A DNA stretch of 64,000 nt, taken from positions 16,665,970-16,729,969 of the forward strand of contig OY755186.1 in NCBI GenBank assembly GCA_963576735.1. Reading direction: 5' to 3'. The notes beneath the pieces were generated by a model, which was not told the DNA's origin, ran no database searches, and saw nothing but the letters and a program-made list of their open reading frames with translations. This DNA comes from Bedellia somnulentella. Taxonomy: Eukaryota > Arthropoda > Insecta > Lepidoptera > Bedelliidae. Positions 10,428 through 22,177 of the stretch are shown in pieces. The translations under genes were made by a program, and so were the position numbers. Within the stretch, counting starts at the first letter, position 1, and each line of letters starts with the position of its first letter.

Positions 10428-11940
10428 GTTTTAAATAAGAAATGCTCAGCCACTTTTTAAATTTGATTACAGGGTGAAAATAAATTAGGGTTATATTTGG
10501 ACCATAGTTTTTTTAAAGAATGCTGCGCTTGTCAATAGTCTTTGCCTACAACTACCATGAAAAAAAACTAGTATAGTTATTCTATGTTGACTCCAGCTGC
10601 ATAACAGGAGGCCTAGTATAAGTGATACTTTATCAACATAATTTTGGTTAGAGTGACATGACAAGATGCGGTATTAATTGCTAGTTAAAAGGTGGTCATA
10701 CTAGCTATGTTGGGCAAATTTAGTTTCCTTTGAAATGAAAATAGGTGTATTCATCTTTAAGTCAATTTTTCTAAGTGCAATTATGAAGTGTATTATATAA
10801 AATAAATATAAATATTATCAGATAACAATAATTTTAAATGTTTTTAAAGCACAACATGCAAAACTGGCGCAAAGTAGACATTGACTTGTAGAAAATATCT
10901 GCTCACAATACAATAGGTTTTTCCGGGAAATACTTCTGTTGCAAAATTGCAAAAAATTTCCTACATGGTACACAAAACTTGTTTGCGCATGTCAGTATTT
11001 TTAAACACAATTTTGTTTAGGTTAGGTTGGTTTTGTTTTGAGTTCATTTATTTAAATATTTCTTATAACTGAGATTACCAACCATGGTTTTTATTAAATA
11101 TTGGACAAATTCAAAGATAAGCTATAGATACCAAATAATGAAGATAAGAAACTGAATAAATCATAATACACTATATTTTTAACTTAAAAGATTGTTTATT
11201 TTAATTTGTAATTCCAATTACTTAGTTCGAGTGAGTGAGCATACAAAATTATAACCTAATTACCTGTATTCATCAATTTTTAAACAACAACACAAGTATT
11301 AGGGAACAATGTCTTCATTCAAATATCTTTTACTAAATAACATTTTTAGAACCTGTTAGATGACTATAGTTTTCCATTTGGTTGGGCCCTATATGCACCA
11401 ACCTATCCATCATGAAAATTGGTGGGGTGCTTGATGTTTTCTTCCAAGTCTTCAAACAAAATTCCCCTGTAAAGCATTTAAACAATCTTCATTTTAGTGT
11501 CAGATTAATTAAATAAAAAAAATATGTTTATTTCCCAATCAATGCAAGAATTATGCCTTGCAATACCTCTCCACAAATATTTTATTTGTAATATTATTCA
11601 AACTTCATGCTTTTCTTTTTCTTGAGTTTCTGTTGGTGAACTCAAAATAATATAATAAATATAAATAATTTGTATAGCCAGCAGGGAGATAAAACAGTAC
11701 CTAAAACACCATGTATTTGTTACACCATGTAATGTCTAAATTGTTTTTTTCAATCTCTGCTTACAAGAAGACTCTGTCAATTTAGATTTGAAAGCATTTA
11801 TTTGTGTATTTTTCTGAGACTGAATTACCTTAGTACACCAGAATACCATGTGCCGCAGCACACACCTTGCAAAATGCTGGTTTTAGGATATTGTTAGAGC
11901 AGTCAAAACTGAACACAATCCATAATTGATATATCTTCAC
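10428..11940. other. IRS intron 1, no gene seen
   Basis: AT-rich intronic sequence without recognisable coding, RNA or repeat structure. Confidence 0.5.
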
Positions 11941-12125
11941 ATAAATAAAAGATGTTATTAAAGGAAAGAAAAATTTCGACACTGGCGGGGTTCGAACCCG
12001 CGACCTTCGGGTATACGCCCCCGTTGCTCTGCCAACTGAGCTACAGTGTCAGTTGGCATCCAGCGCGAAATTTCTCTATCCTTTGTTTCTTTTTTACACG
12101 TTCAAGTAGTGAGGAATTCATGTCA
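11941..12125 (-). repeat. tRNA-bearing repeat family (family C)
   Basis: A tRNA-like cloverleaf (11978-12050, minus) lies between AAAGGAAAGAAAAATTTC and the facing GAAATTTCTCTATCCTTT. The acceptor stem GACACTG/CAGTGTC, D arm GCTC...GAGC and T arm GCGGG-TTCGAAC-CCCGC are intact. The anticodon arm has only four pairs and an eight-base loop, so no anticodon can be assigned. This is a repeat, not a clear tRNA gene. Confidence 0.7.
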
Positions 12126-12177
12126 AAAAACATTAAATTATGATATATCTACAGTTTTCATTCATATTTCAATGAGA

Positions 12178-12500
12178 ACCACCAAGATAGCTCAGTGGTT
12201 AGAACATGCGCTTATGATGCAGAGAAGTTTGATCCCTAAGTCAGGTGGTGTAGGCACCAATGTGTCTGTACTAATGTCATAGGTGTGGTTAATTTATTTA
12301 TTATCTAAGAAGTGGTACTTAGTCATGTGACAGTCTATACATACAAACGGTGATAGGTGCGTGAGTACATTGTCCAAGCAAAACATACAGATCTCTGAAC
12401 AACAGGTGATGAATATGACAATTTCAAGTGATGTCCAGAAGTATTAGTACCTCTGCCAACCCCTTTGGTGATATATGGCGTGAATGTTAAGTTTGAGATT
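12178..12500 (+). repeat. SINE-B, diverged copy
   Basis: The head AGATAGCTCAGTGGTTAGAA and box B-like AGTTTGATCCCTAAG are recognisable. The body and the ACCCCTTTGGTG-GGCGTGAATG end are present but worn. Confidence 0.75.
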
Positions 12501-13100
12501 AATATTACAGTATTACAAAATTTCACAATTAATTTTATGATTTCTGGTTGGCTTATGTAGGAATCAAACCTGAATCCCCAGGTCAATTTAACTAGCCTCC
12601 TCACCACTGGGCCTTAAATATTATGTTTATGATAAATTGTTGATACTCTTCAAAATTTAACTTGTTTATATGGTATATTCTCCCACAGTTAGTTGACTAT
12701 GTTCTATTAAGAATCATTATTAGTACTAACACAGTAGTTAATTAAAATTTTATTGTTATTGCTCATGTGATAGTTAATTTTTATTATCATTTGTACTTTA
12801 TTCAATTTCAATATACTTGCGCCATGAACAAATAGTTGTTGAATAATTTAATACTTGTTTGGTCCTGTACTTCAAGTGTAGTGCTGCTTCAAAATAGCAC
12901 TAACACAACTTTTTTCCGTGGTTGCTATGAGGTGTCTCAGGATTTTTGTATGGTTGCTAGACTTGGCTGGACACCCATCACTAACCATCTTTAATTTTAA
13001 AATCTCATTGCACTTTTGCAAGTGGCTGAGAAATTTCTATTTCTATAGCTTTGATGGTACTTTTCTTTTACATGGCCATATTTTAAAAGTTATTGTAAAA

Positions 13101-13335
13101 TACATACATACATACATATACTCACGGCTATTAATCCCTAGAAGGGGTAGCCAGAGCTAAGGAATCAGAAATTCCTCAGCCACTTTTGGAAGTTGTGTGG
13201 GGAAAAGATGGTGAAATAAAGGTTGTTGGTGATGGGTCTCCAACCGCGTCGCCCAAAAATCCCTTAAAAGCGCCAATACCGTTAGTCGCCTCTTACTTAC
13301 ACCCACCGGAAGAAATGGGGTAGTGCTATTCTAAG
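13101..13335 (-). repeat. SINE-A, near full length
   Basis: In IRS intron 1, minus orientation, with a long TACATACATACA tail and a head ending at TGCTATTCTAAG. Confidence 0.85.
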
Positions 13336-13540
13336 TATAGTTAATTTTTATCTTCTTTAATCTTCCAATACTCAGCATACCATACGTTATTTAGGTATGT
13401 GAAAGCATATCATATATATAAAATGATAGTATTGTGAAGGTTTCGATTAACTTGTGAGTATTTTTCACTGATATAGTTTTTGTTTTGCCCTTATAACAAA
13501 ACATTGTTCATAGATGACTATTTACAGAGTGAAAGTAGTA

Positions 13541-14055
13541 TTTGAGAATGGGAAGATACATAATCATCATCATTAAATGCCTCTCTATGCTGACGGTCAA
13601 GTACTACTTGCATCATCGGTGAAAGAGTTGCAAGAGGTGATGCATGCATGAATGTCTTTTGAAAGAAATAGAATGTGGGTGAATATGGGTAATACCGAAT
13701 CATGGTTTCTGAGATAGACAAAAATGTGTCAGAATGCGCGATTAAAATTGATGGTAAGAAATTGGAATATGTGAAAGAGTTTACGTAACTGGGAAGTTTG
13801 TTTACTATGGATGGAAAAAGTGATGAAGACATCGAAAGAACAGTGAAAATGAGTAATGCGATAAATGGAGCAAGAAATAGTCTAACGTCTTGTTTGAAAA
13901 GGCCCGAATGGCTGTGCATGATGCTGTTCTTGTCGTTATTCATGGCAGCCAATGTTGGTTTTGGCAGAAGAAGCATGAGAGTAGGTTACCCTACTCTATG
14001 CAGTAGAGATGAGAGAGGTTATGTTATCGAGTGAGAAATAATGTGATTGGTTTAG
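13541..14055 (+). pseudogene. LINE reverse transcriptase fragment, decayed
   Basis: This matches the RT thumb region of the LINE at 33940-34340. MPLYADGQVLLASSVKEL corresponds to the YADD box with one change (YADG), followed by FTMDGKSDEDIERTVK. Stops and frame changes break it. The 3' part of the same old copy seems to resume at 14960 and 15327 after other insertions. Confidence 0.75.
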
Positions 14056-14126
14056 AAAAATGTGTGTGTGAATAACAATCTTGTTAAGTTGGTATAAGGA
14101 CGATAATTAATGTAATAACGCCATCA

Positions 14127-14409
14127 GCCCAGCTAGCACGAGCGATCTTTTGACTAGATAACGCGTGGTATAAAACAGCCATTTCTTTCGCACTTACATA
14201 GTATTGTATATTTTTATCTCATTCTAACCGATATCGTAACGATAAAATAACGCTCATGCTAGGACTCCAGCCCGACTAGTACGAGCGCTATTATATCAAC
14301 ACGATAACGGTTAGAATGAGATGGCAGTATACGATACTAAGTAAGAGCGTAAGAGATGGCTGTTTTATCCCACGCGATAACTAGTTTAAACACCGCTCGT
14401 ACTAGCCGA
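14127..14409. mobile_element. Long foldback element, about 283 bp
   Basis: The left arm (AGCTAGCACGAGCG ... GGTATAAAACAGCCAT ... TCTCATTCTAACCG) pairs with the right arm (CGGTTAGAATGAGA ... ATGGCTGTTTTATCCC ... CGCTCGTACTAGCC). The loop holds a further partial copy of the CTAGTACGAGCG end. It sits inside the decayed LINE. Confidence 0.75.
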
Positions 14410-14710
14410 GCAGGAATCCTCAAGGAAGTAGGTTGAAAGTTGTCATGTAGACTATATGTTGTTGCTGTCTCTCTTCTACTCAAACGCTTCACCCATGTAG
14501 AAAAGAGATAGATGCGTCTCTTATTCTACGCTCTCGGTTGCGAAACGTGACACTATTTCGTGCGTGTAGCCGGCTTAAGATATTATCATGTAATTAATTG
14601 TTTCTGTAGTCTTTATCTAAGAGGACATTTAATGACCAAATCGTGGTGTCTCGATAGAACGTGCGAGAAATTAAAAGAGCACAATAAGACAATAGACAGT
14701 GTATGAAATA

Positions 14711-14938
14711 AACATACTCACGGCTATAATTCCCAAAAGGGGTTGCCAGAGCCTCGGAATTAACAAATCATCAACCCTTTGTAAGTTACATGGGAAACAT
14801 ATTAAAAACAAAGTATCATTGGATATGGGTCTCCAACCACATCGTCGAACAACCATATACAAAGCCCTCTACCCTTAGTCGCCTCTTACGCTACCCGCGA
14901 AACAAATGGACTAGTGCTATTCTAGGCCTACACTATGA
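14711..14938 (-). repeat. SINE-A, worn copy
   Basis: The order of motifs (ACTCACGGCTATAA, GGGGTTGCCAGAGC, CTCCAACCACATCG, TTAGTCGCCTCTTACG) is kept with many changes. Confidence 0.7.
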
Positions 14939-14949
14939 ATATAGATGAC

Positions 14950-15055
14950 ACACGTAAGGTATGTGTGCGATTCACACCGCAGAATCGCACAGTATGTAAG
15001 GATGAATGTGCTTAAAGACGTGTGTAAATAATATAAGAGCATGATGAAGAGATTG
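14950..15055 (+). repeat. LINE 3' fragment, left of a SINE-A
   Basis: The stretch around ATAAGAGCATGATGAAGAGA matches the NKRACMKRLMD region of the LINE. It continues at 15327. Confidence 0.55.
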
Positions 15056-15067
15056 ATGAATATAAAT

Positions 15068-15314
15068 ACATACATACATATACTCACGGCTATAAATCCC
15101 TAGAAGGGGTAGCCAGAGCTAAGGAATTAGACATTCCTCAGCCAGTTTTGGAAGTTGAGTGGGGAAAAGATGGTAAAATAAAGGTTGTTGGTGATGGGTC
15201 TCCAACCGCATCGCCCAAAAATCCCTTAAAAGCCCCAATACCGTTAGTCGCCTCTTACGTACACCCACCGGAAGAAATGGGGTAGTGCTATTCTAAGCCG
15301 ACACTACACAGCAA
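15068..15314 (-). repeat. SINE-A with 12-bp target duplication
   Basis: Flanked by ATGAATATAAAT at 15056-15067 and 15315-15326. It interrupts a LINE fragment and so inserted after it. Confidence 0.9.
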
Positions 15315-15326
15315 ATGAATATAAAT

Positions 15327-15425
15327 GAAGCTCAAAAGATTTGCCAGGTTCGCACAAAGTGGCGATTGAAAGCCTCTGCCTACCCGAATGGGAGCTAATA
15401 GCTTGAGTATATGAATGATCAGAAT
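15327..15425 (+). repeat. LINE 3' end, right of a SINE-A
   Basis: It encodes a worn form of the QVRTKWRLKASAYPNGS end and closes with CCCGAATGGGAGCTAATAG and TTGAGTATATG, the LINE tail hairpin and end signal. Confidence 0.65.
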
Positions 15426-15600
15426 ATATATGATTAATAAAGGAGACAAGTAAGGTGTGCCGTCGCCGTCGGCGGATTAAATAAATTAACGCTTAACATG
15501 TTCTCTCATTTATTATATCAACTGACTTTAATCAATCTATATTTACTTTGAGCCCGTCAATAAATATTTTTCTTTATTTTTATTGAACGCTGAGAAAGTT

Positions 15601-15850
15601 GCTGTGTAGTGTCGGCTTAGAATAGCACTACTCCATTTCTTCCGGTGGGTGGGTGTACGTAAGAGGCGACTAACGGTATTGGGGCTTTTAAGGGATTTTT
15701 GGGCGATGCGGTTGGTAACCCATCACCAACAGCCTTTATTTTACCATCTTTTCCTCACTCAACTTTTTAAAAGTGGCTGAGGAATGTCTGATTTCTTAGC
15801 TTTGGCTACCCCTTCTAGGGATTTATAGCCGTGAGTATATGTATGTATGT
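15601..15850 (+). repeat. SINE-A, full length
   Basis: Starts at GCTGTGTAGTGTCGGC and ends GCCGTGAGTATATGTATGTATG. A short TGAGAAA duplication flanks it. Confidence 0.88.
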
Positions 15851-16789
15851 TGAGAAAATACCACGGTTTTTAGGCTTAGTCTATGGTGATGATGATTTTT
15901 TATTTTAGGCTCATTAGGTTTTGCTATGGTTAATAAAATAATGAAAATATATATAATCGTTGTAAAAGTAAAGTAATGAAGTAACAATTACTTTGTATAA
16001 TACACAATAATCTCTGCTTTAAAATAGTAGAAATCACTTTAGTTAGGTAAAGGATTTGGGGTTATAAGTGTTTGATGAGTTGGAATGGAATCTTATTAAA
16101 AAAAAAATCTCCTTTTTTCGGTGCAAATTATGCTACTGATTCTGAAACTCTGGCTACGTTTTTTACCCGATGGCTTCAGAAGGAGGGATATTTAAAATTA
16201 ATGTCCACTGTAAAAAAACACTCAAAATTTTCCAGTATATTCTTGCGTAGGTTTTTTGGAATTTTTCCACTAAACATTGGTCGATAAACCTAATGTTATT
16301 TAGTGTAGTAGGAGAGTTTAAATAGTAAAGAGGGCGTCGACCTTCGCTATTTATAACTATTTTTAGAGAAGCAAGGCCTCTACTTGATTGATAGATGATC
16401 GCGAAATTGAGGCCTCTTATGATTAGTGTGGCTGCCTTTTGTGTAGGACGCGTGACAAAGACAACTTGGAAAATGGTTGCTTGGGAAAACAGACAACGAT
16501 AATCTGTATGTCCTAAGAGGCAGAGGTACTAAAGATCGATGGTTTTTTCAGTCGTGGCTCTGCTCAGATGGGGGCGCATGAATTTTTGCAAATTTATAGT
16601 TTATATGCAGAATGAGTGCATAAGGCATGTTTTCTTATCAAATGATGCAATTAAAATACATTAATTCAATGAAATGCATTACGCACACTAGGGGTTCCGT
16701 TTATTTATTGTAATAAGTGTTGGTACTCAAATGAAACGACGACTATCAAAATTTCACTACTCATTAATTTATATAGAATTAATTATACC

Positions 16790-16972
16790 TACCTAAGGTA
16801 GGGTAGCAAAAACTTAAGAATTAAAATTTAATTTGCCACTTCTGATAGTTTGATGGGAGAAAGATTTTATAATTAGTGATGGGTCTCCAACCACATTGCC
16901 CAACGATCACTTAGAAAGCCCTAATACCCTTAGTAGCCTCCTATGACATGTTAGGGCTTTTCTAAGCCATTT
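16790..16972 (-). repeat. SINE-A, strongly decayed
   Basis: Only the order of motifs (GGTAGGGTAGC, GATGGGTCTCCAACCACATT, CTTAGTAGCC) identifies it. Confidence 0.55.
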
Positions 16973-17112
16973 CACCTGTCGAGTTTATACATCATCAAAA
17001 AAACTTTATAATAAATTAATATTTCGTAAAAAATACGTTGAACGAATATAAAAACAACGATATTGAGCTTCCAAACAATCCATCAATTACTTAAAAATCC
17101 TCTGAACTCTTA

Positions 17113-17250
17113 CGCCCGATTTCTGAATTGAGTATTCAAGCTGAGAACGACTTAAGTATCGTATTGTCTCATTCAGTTGTTAAGATTTCAATGCGACAGA
17201 ACGATACTTAAGTTGTTCTCAGCTGGAATATTCAATTCAGAAATCGGACG
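17113..17250 (+). mobile_element. 138-bp foldback MITE, copy 2
   Basis: Exactly 138 bp, flanked by TTA (17110-17112 and 17251-17253). One end has a change (GGACG for GGGCG). In IRS intron 1. Confidence 0.9.
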
Positions 17251-17596
17251 TTAGACTCCTCTCTCAAAATTAAGATTGGGGTAGTGTTATTCGATTTCCC
17301 AGCCTCTAGCCAGCCTTTCCAAAAGCATAGCTCTACAATGATTCATGCTCCGCAACAAAAATGGTTTCGTATGAGGAAATTTCCGGTCGATGACGTTGTC
17401 TACTAAAAAATTGTGCTAATTTTGCTAACTGTATAATGATTCGCGAATTGAGCGCTATCATTTAGTATAATACTTAACTGTTGTTCGTGTCGTGTTGTGG
17501 CGAATTTTCTTTTGTAGTTTTTCGTCTAATGATGTTTCCTTCATTATTTTTTAACATAGCTTACGACTTATATCGCAAAAATCTCAACTCAAAACT

Positions 17597-17895
17597 CAAA
17601 CGTTCACGACGTATAGCCCCGAAAGGGTTGGCAGAGGTACTAATACTTCTGAACATCACGTGATATTGTCACCTGATGTTTAGAGTACCCACGCTTTGCT
17701 TGGAAAATGTACTCACGTGCTTGGATAATGTACCGGTCGTCGTTTTGGACGAATACACTGTCACAAACCAAGTACAACTTAGCCACGTGGGTTTCCTCAC
17801 GATGTTTTCCCTCACCGTTTACAACCATGATAAATTAACCACACAATTGGTGTAAGCCCGACGGAAAGGTGTTCTACCCATTGGACTTTCACAGT
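17597..17895 (-). repeat. SINE-B, minus, part of head missing
   Basis: The tail end (CACGACGTATAGCCCCGAAA) is on the left. The body is intact to the GTGTAAGCCCGAC region. Box B is shortened. Confidence 0.8.
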
Positions 17896-17932
17896 TGTAG
17901 CATTTGACATAGCTTTCAACTTATATCGCAAA

Positions 17933-18183
17933 CATACATACATACATATACTCACGGCTATAAATCCCAGGAAGGGGTAGCCAGAGTTAAAGAATTAGAA
18001 ATTCCTCAGCCACTTTTGGAAATTTGAGTGGGGAAAAGCTGGTAAAAATAAAGGTTGTTGGTGATGGGTCTCCAACCGCATCGCCCAAAAATCCCTTAAT
18101 AGACCCATACCGTTAGTCGCCTCTTACGTACACCCACCGGAAGAAATGGGGTAGTGCTATTCTAAACCGACACTACACGGCAA
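17933..18183 (-). repeat. SINE-A, full length
   Basis: Tail CATACATACATATACTCACG on the left, head CGACACTACACGGC on the right, few changes. Confidence 0.87.
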
Positions 18184-18451
18184 ACAAACATCGCAAACAT
18201 GTTTGACCAAAAGCATTAAAATCAACAATTTTGCCATTCACAACAATGTAAGAAAGATGTTTATTTTATAAATTAACATTTTATTCATAAGACTGATAGT
18301 CAGTCTATTAATTGCTCTTGAGGTAGTCATTAACTTCTGATCACCACTTTGTGCAACTCAGTTACTCCTGTCCGACATATTGCCTTCCCAATCATACTTA
18401 CATCTTCTTGTACATACTCTGTTTTTCTTCTTTTTTCTGAATGTTCTTTCT

Positions 18452-18702
18452 TTTGTGGTTAACGGTGAGGGAAAACATCGTGAGCAAACCCACATGGCGG
18501 AGTTGTACTTAGTCATGTGACAGTGTATTCGTACAAAACGGCGATAGGCCTGCCCCCTATCACGTGAGTACACTGTCCATGCAAAACGTGGGTACTCTGA
18601 ACACCAGGTGACAAAGTCACTTGATGTTTAGAAGTATTAGTACCTCTGCCAACCCCTTCGGGGATATTCGACGTGAACGTTTATGTTATGTTATGTTTCT
18701 TT
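18452..18702 (+). repeat. SINE-B, 5' truncated
   Basis: It begins within the body (TGTGGTTAACGGTGAGGG) and ends with the ACCCCTTCGGGG hairpin and a TTATG tail. No tRNA head. Confidence 0.85.
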
Positions 18703-18918
18703 CTTCTGAGGATAATTTAAGTGAAATGTTAACTTTTTGGTGTACAATATAATTATTTTTTCAATGACGACTCGCTGAAACCTGGGATAAAACTATATGC
18801 TGGAATGGCACGTAATTTTAAGAAACTTAAACTTATGTCAATCTCTACTTATGCTTCTATTATTTTTGTTCATAACTAATATAACAAGATATTTACATAC
18901 AAAATAGATAACTCTCCA

Positions 18919-18999
18919 GCCTGGCTGAGGAATTTCTAGGTCTAAAACTCTGGCTCCCTCTTATTTAGGATTTATGGTTGTGAGTATATGTATGTATGT
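18919..18999 (+). repeat. SINE-A 3' fragment
   Basis: Only GGCTGAGGAATTTCTAGG to the ATGTATGTATG tail remains. Confidence 0.65.
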
Positions 19000-19054
19000 A
19001 AAAAAGATAAATAAATATAGAATATAGTGGTAAATACAATGAAGAATATAGTGA

Positions 19055-19930
19055 GTGTTACACGACAAGGCAGAAAGATAACGGTAGCAAGTGAACGTAT
19101 AGTGTGATAAGTTAATTTCGACTTAACAAGATAAATAAATATACGCCATGCATTAAATTCGCCTAGACCTCGTTTTTAAAACATACCTTTTTTTATATGC
19201 TGTGTAGTGTCGGCTTAGAATAGCACTACCCCATTTCTTCCGGTGGGTGTACGTAAGAGGCGACTAACGGTATTGGAGCTTTTAAGGAATTTTTCGGCGA
19301 TGCGGTTGGAGACCCATCACCAACAACCTTTATTTTACCATCTTTTCCCCACTCAACTTTCCAAACGTGGCTGAGGAATTTCGAATTCCTTAGCTCTGGC
19401 TCCCCCTTCTAGGGATTTAAAGCCGTGAGTATAATGTATGTATGTATGTATGCATTCAATTCGCCTAGACCTCGTTTTTAAAACATACCTTTTTATATTT
19501 TAAGTCGATTAAAGACATCAAACTAAAGAACTTTGACTCTGGAAGGCATTTTTAAAATATTGTTATTTTCAAAATAATTAATACATAAAAACTGTGGGAC
19601 ACCCTAGATCAAACTGAATAAGTATAGTGAGGTTCTTAGCCTCGGCTGAAATAAAAGAAAAAAACATGGAAGAAATATAGACCAGTTTTTTTTATTTTAG
19701 CTGAGACTAAGAACCCCACAATACTTTCTCAGTTTGATCTAGGTACGACACTTTTTATGTAATAATTATTTTGAAAATAAGAATATTTTAGATAAGCATT
19801 TCATAGGCAAAGTTGTTTAGTTTGATGTCTTTTATCAATTTAAAATATAAGAAGGGTATGTTTTAATAACGAGGTTTAGGCCAATTGCTTTGCTACCGTT
19901 CTCATTCTACCATGTCTTGTTAAACCCACT
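19055..19930. mobile_element. Very long foldback element carrying a SINE-A
   Basis: The arms pair over roughly 200 bp: CGCCTAGACCTCGTTTTTA, GACATCAAACTAAAGAACTT and CCTAGATCAAACTGA on the left, with TCAGTTTGATCTAGG, TTTAGTTTGATGTC and AACGAGGTTTAGGC on the right. Outside these, ACGGTAGCAAGTG pairs with GCTACCGTT. The loop is near 19650-19690. No coding content. The family is unknown. Confidence 0.7.
19199..19450 (+). repeat. SINE-A flanked by 46-48 bp direct repeats
   Basis: The 46-48 bases before the element (about 19150-19198) recur just after it (about 19451-19498), differing at one base and in the length of a T run. Both copies contain AATTCGCCTAGACCTCG. This looks like an unusually long target duplication. 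Confidence 0.8.
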
Positions 19931-20169
19931 TAACGAGACGGTAGATCTATATCTATAATTATTTTACAGCCAAAATATTCCTAGAAGCTTCGAAACAACT
20001 CAAATGATTTTAAACATTCATTCATAAATATAATCCTAAAACACAAGCTATATAAGACTACGCTCAATTTCGATGGTGGCAGTGATTGAAGACACATTAG
20101 ATAGATATATGAAAATCTGTGTAAAGCTGGGGCGGTACACTAGTATTCAATAATATCCATCACTTAGTT

Positions 20170-20264
20170 ACAGCCGCGTATCGATCGCCACTTTTTACGA
20201 TCCTGGCAAACCTCCCGAACTTCGTCCTCATTCATCAATATTTTTATACATGCCCTTTAATTCT
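20170..20264 (-). repeat. LINE 3' coding end, minus
   Basis: This is the reverse of the LINE C-terminal region (MKRINMDEDEV-QDR-KWRS-like), beginning ATCGATCGCCACTTTTTACG. It adjoins a SINE-A. Confidence 0.6.
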
Positions 20265-20265
20265 T

Positions 20266-20518
20266 ACATACATACATACTTATACTCACGGCTATTAATC
20301 CCTAGAAGGGGTAGCCTGAGCTAAGGAATCAGAAATTCCTCAGCCACTTTTGGAAGTTGCATGGGGAAAAGATGGTAAAATAAAGTTTGTTGGTGATGAG
20401 TGTCCAACCGCATCGCCCAAAAAATCATTAAAAGCCCTAATACTGTTAGTCGCCTCTTACGTTCACCCACCGGAAGAAATGGGGTAGTGCTTTTCTAAGC
20501 CGACACTACACAGCAAAT
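20266..20518 (-). repeat. SINE-A, full length
   Basis: Located just upstream of IRS exon 2 (150 bp away), minus orientation. Confidence 0.87.
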
Positions 20519-20660
20519 TATTAATTATTTATTCTTCTAACTTCATAAAAAAAATATCTTCCCAAAGCAGGCATCAAAACCGCTTATTCAGGAACCATCT
20601 ATTTAGCCTCCTACTGACTAAATTTATCACTATTACTTATAACAATTAAACCTTTTCCAG

Positions 20661-20850
20661 ATCAAATATGGCAAGTGAACATCCAGAAGAAAGGTCTAGG
20701 TCTTACAAAGAATATCCTCGGATTGTACAACGTGTGTCTGACAGGGAAGACGCTCAGCCTGGTCAAGATCAAGGGGAACAACAACAACTTCATCATCAGC
20801 GATCATATGCCTGAAGACTGTCTTGAGTTCTCGCTCAGGAATATTAGAAG
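20661..20850 (+). CDS. IRS: IRS exon 2: first half of PTB domain
   Basis: Acceptor CCTTTTCCAG, entry in phase 1 (C+AT gives His). It encodes HQIWQVNIQKKGLGLTKN, then ILGLYNVCLTGKTLSLVKIK and SDHMPEDCLEFSLRNIRR. This is the classic IRS-type PTB opening (VWQV...KGLG.TKN..G.Y.LCLT). The domain binds the phosphorylated NPxY motif of the insulin receptor. The acidic and basic loop typical of vertebrate proteins is replaced by KGNNNN. It leaves in phase 2 at AGAAG|GTATGG. Confidence 0.95.
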
Positions 20851-20967
20851 GTATGGTAAACATATTGTATAAACGATAACACATTGAACTTTTAATTAGA
20901 TATTACAAATGTCAATGTTATAATGCAGTTTAATCTTTGTAACTGTCAACTCACTCAAACTAAAAGT

Positions 20968-21080
20968 TTACGCCGTCGATCCGCGAAGGGGTGACCGAGG
21001 TACAATAACTTCTAAAAATCACGTGACATTTTGAAAATCTATATACATAAGAGTACACGCGTTTTGCTTGGTCGATGCAT
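20968..21080 (-). repeat. SINE-B fragment, minus
   Basis: Worn tail region (GTTTACGCCGTCGATCCGCG) through GTACACGCGTTTTGCTTGG. Confidence 0.55.
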
Positions 21081-21367
21081 TCAATATTTAATTAACGCTT
21101 ACATGTGGTATATGTACAACAAAGTTATATATAATAAATTTTATATAATAAATATGTCCCAGAACATGGGCCCTGCTAAAGGCATTGCAATATTATTAGT
21201 TTATTACTTAATTATTTTTATCAAATCATTATTTTGATCTCATATTATTGCTTACATTGCTATGCTTATCTGAAACGGTGATAAAAAATATTTCTATAAT
21301 TATTTTTTATATCTTGACGTGTGTTTTTTGTGGTCCCACCTATTTGACGTTTGACACTTATTACTTA

Positions 21368-21505
21368 TAATTATTTTACGATCTCGATTTTCCAGACCTT
21401 TTGAGCCAGGTTTTATGATAAATCCATGTATTTGACAATAACTTCTTAAAATTGTTTTACAGTCGCCGATTTCCAGACCTTTTGAGCCAGGTTTTATTAT
21501 AAAAC
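21368..21505 (+). repeat. Tandem direct repeat before IRS exon 3
   Basis: The stretch containing TTCCAGACCTTTTGAGCCAG and GTTTTAT occurs twice (about 21393 and 21472), each preceded by a TTATTTTACGA/TTGTTTTACAG variant. It lies in the last 150 bp of the intron, so the true acceptor at 21519 has decoys with CCAG. Confidence 0.7.
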
Positions 21506-21519
21506 AATGTTTCCCACAG

Positions 21520-21645
21520 ATGCGGCGACACAGAATGCCTGTTTTACATGGAGGTAGGTCGGCAGACGGTGACTGGTGCGGGAGAACTGTGGATGCTGAC
21601 CGACGAGCCGGCCGTCGCGCAGACCATGCACCAAGTTATTTATAC
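21520..21645 (+). CDS. IRS: IRS exon 3: second half of PTB domain
   Basis: Acceptor TTCCCACAG, entry in phase 2. It encodes RCGDTECLFYMEVGRQTVTG, then AGELWMLTDEPAVAQTMHQV. This matches the family pattern RRCG.....F..E.GR...TG.GE.WM...D..VAQ.MH, including the C-terminal helix that packs over the peptide-binding groove. It leaves in phase 2 at ATAC|GTGAGT. A partial copy of this exon lies at 22178-22330. Confidence 0.95.
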
Positions 21646-22177
21646 GTGAGTTTGTATCAAAGTACAATTAATATACAATAAGTTATTTTTAAATGGTTTG
21701 TAGGTTTTAAAATAATGAAAAACTTAGATGAGTTACAAAAATAAAAATTATCTTAAAAATATATTTTAACAAATCTTAAATAACTTGTTGGCTTTGAACA
21801 CTGAACAGGATTATAAATTGAGCTAGAATCCCAAAAACCCGCCATGAGAGCTTAGAAAGGCCCAGGGGGTAACTCTCGCACGGTAGATATTATATCACTT
21901 TCGATATTTATTACATTGGTGATATTTTGCGATCGATATTTGACGTGAGCTATTCTCACTTCATCCGATCGATTCTATTGAAAACCAGTCGATATGATGA
22001 TATATATCAAAGGATGATATCGAGTGGTCATGATCAGTCGATATGATGATATTTGAAGATGTCGTGCGAACGGTAGCCATTTTGTTTTCAATTTTGTTTG
22101 AATATAGATAGAAAATTAAAATTTAGGTAATTATATTAAATGGATCATAGATCACCAGTCGTAGAAGTTTGTAAAAG

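Noticed and set aside
11978..12050. Functional tRNA gene
   Set aside because: The anticodon arm is irregular (eight-base loop) and the sequence is part of a dispersed repeat with other broken copies.
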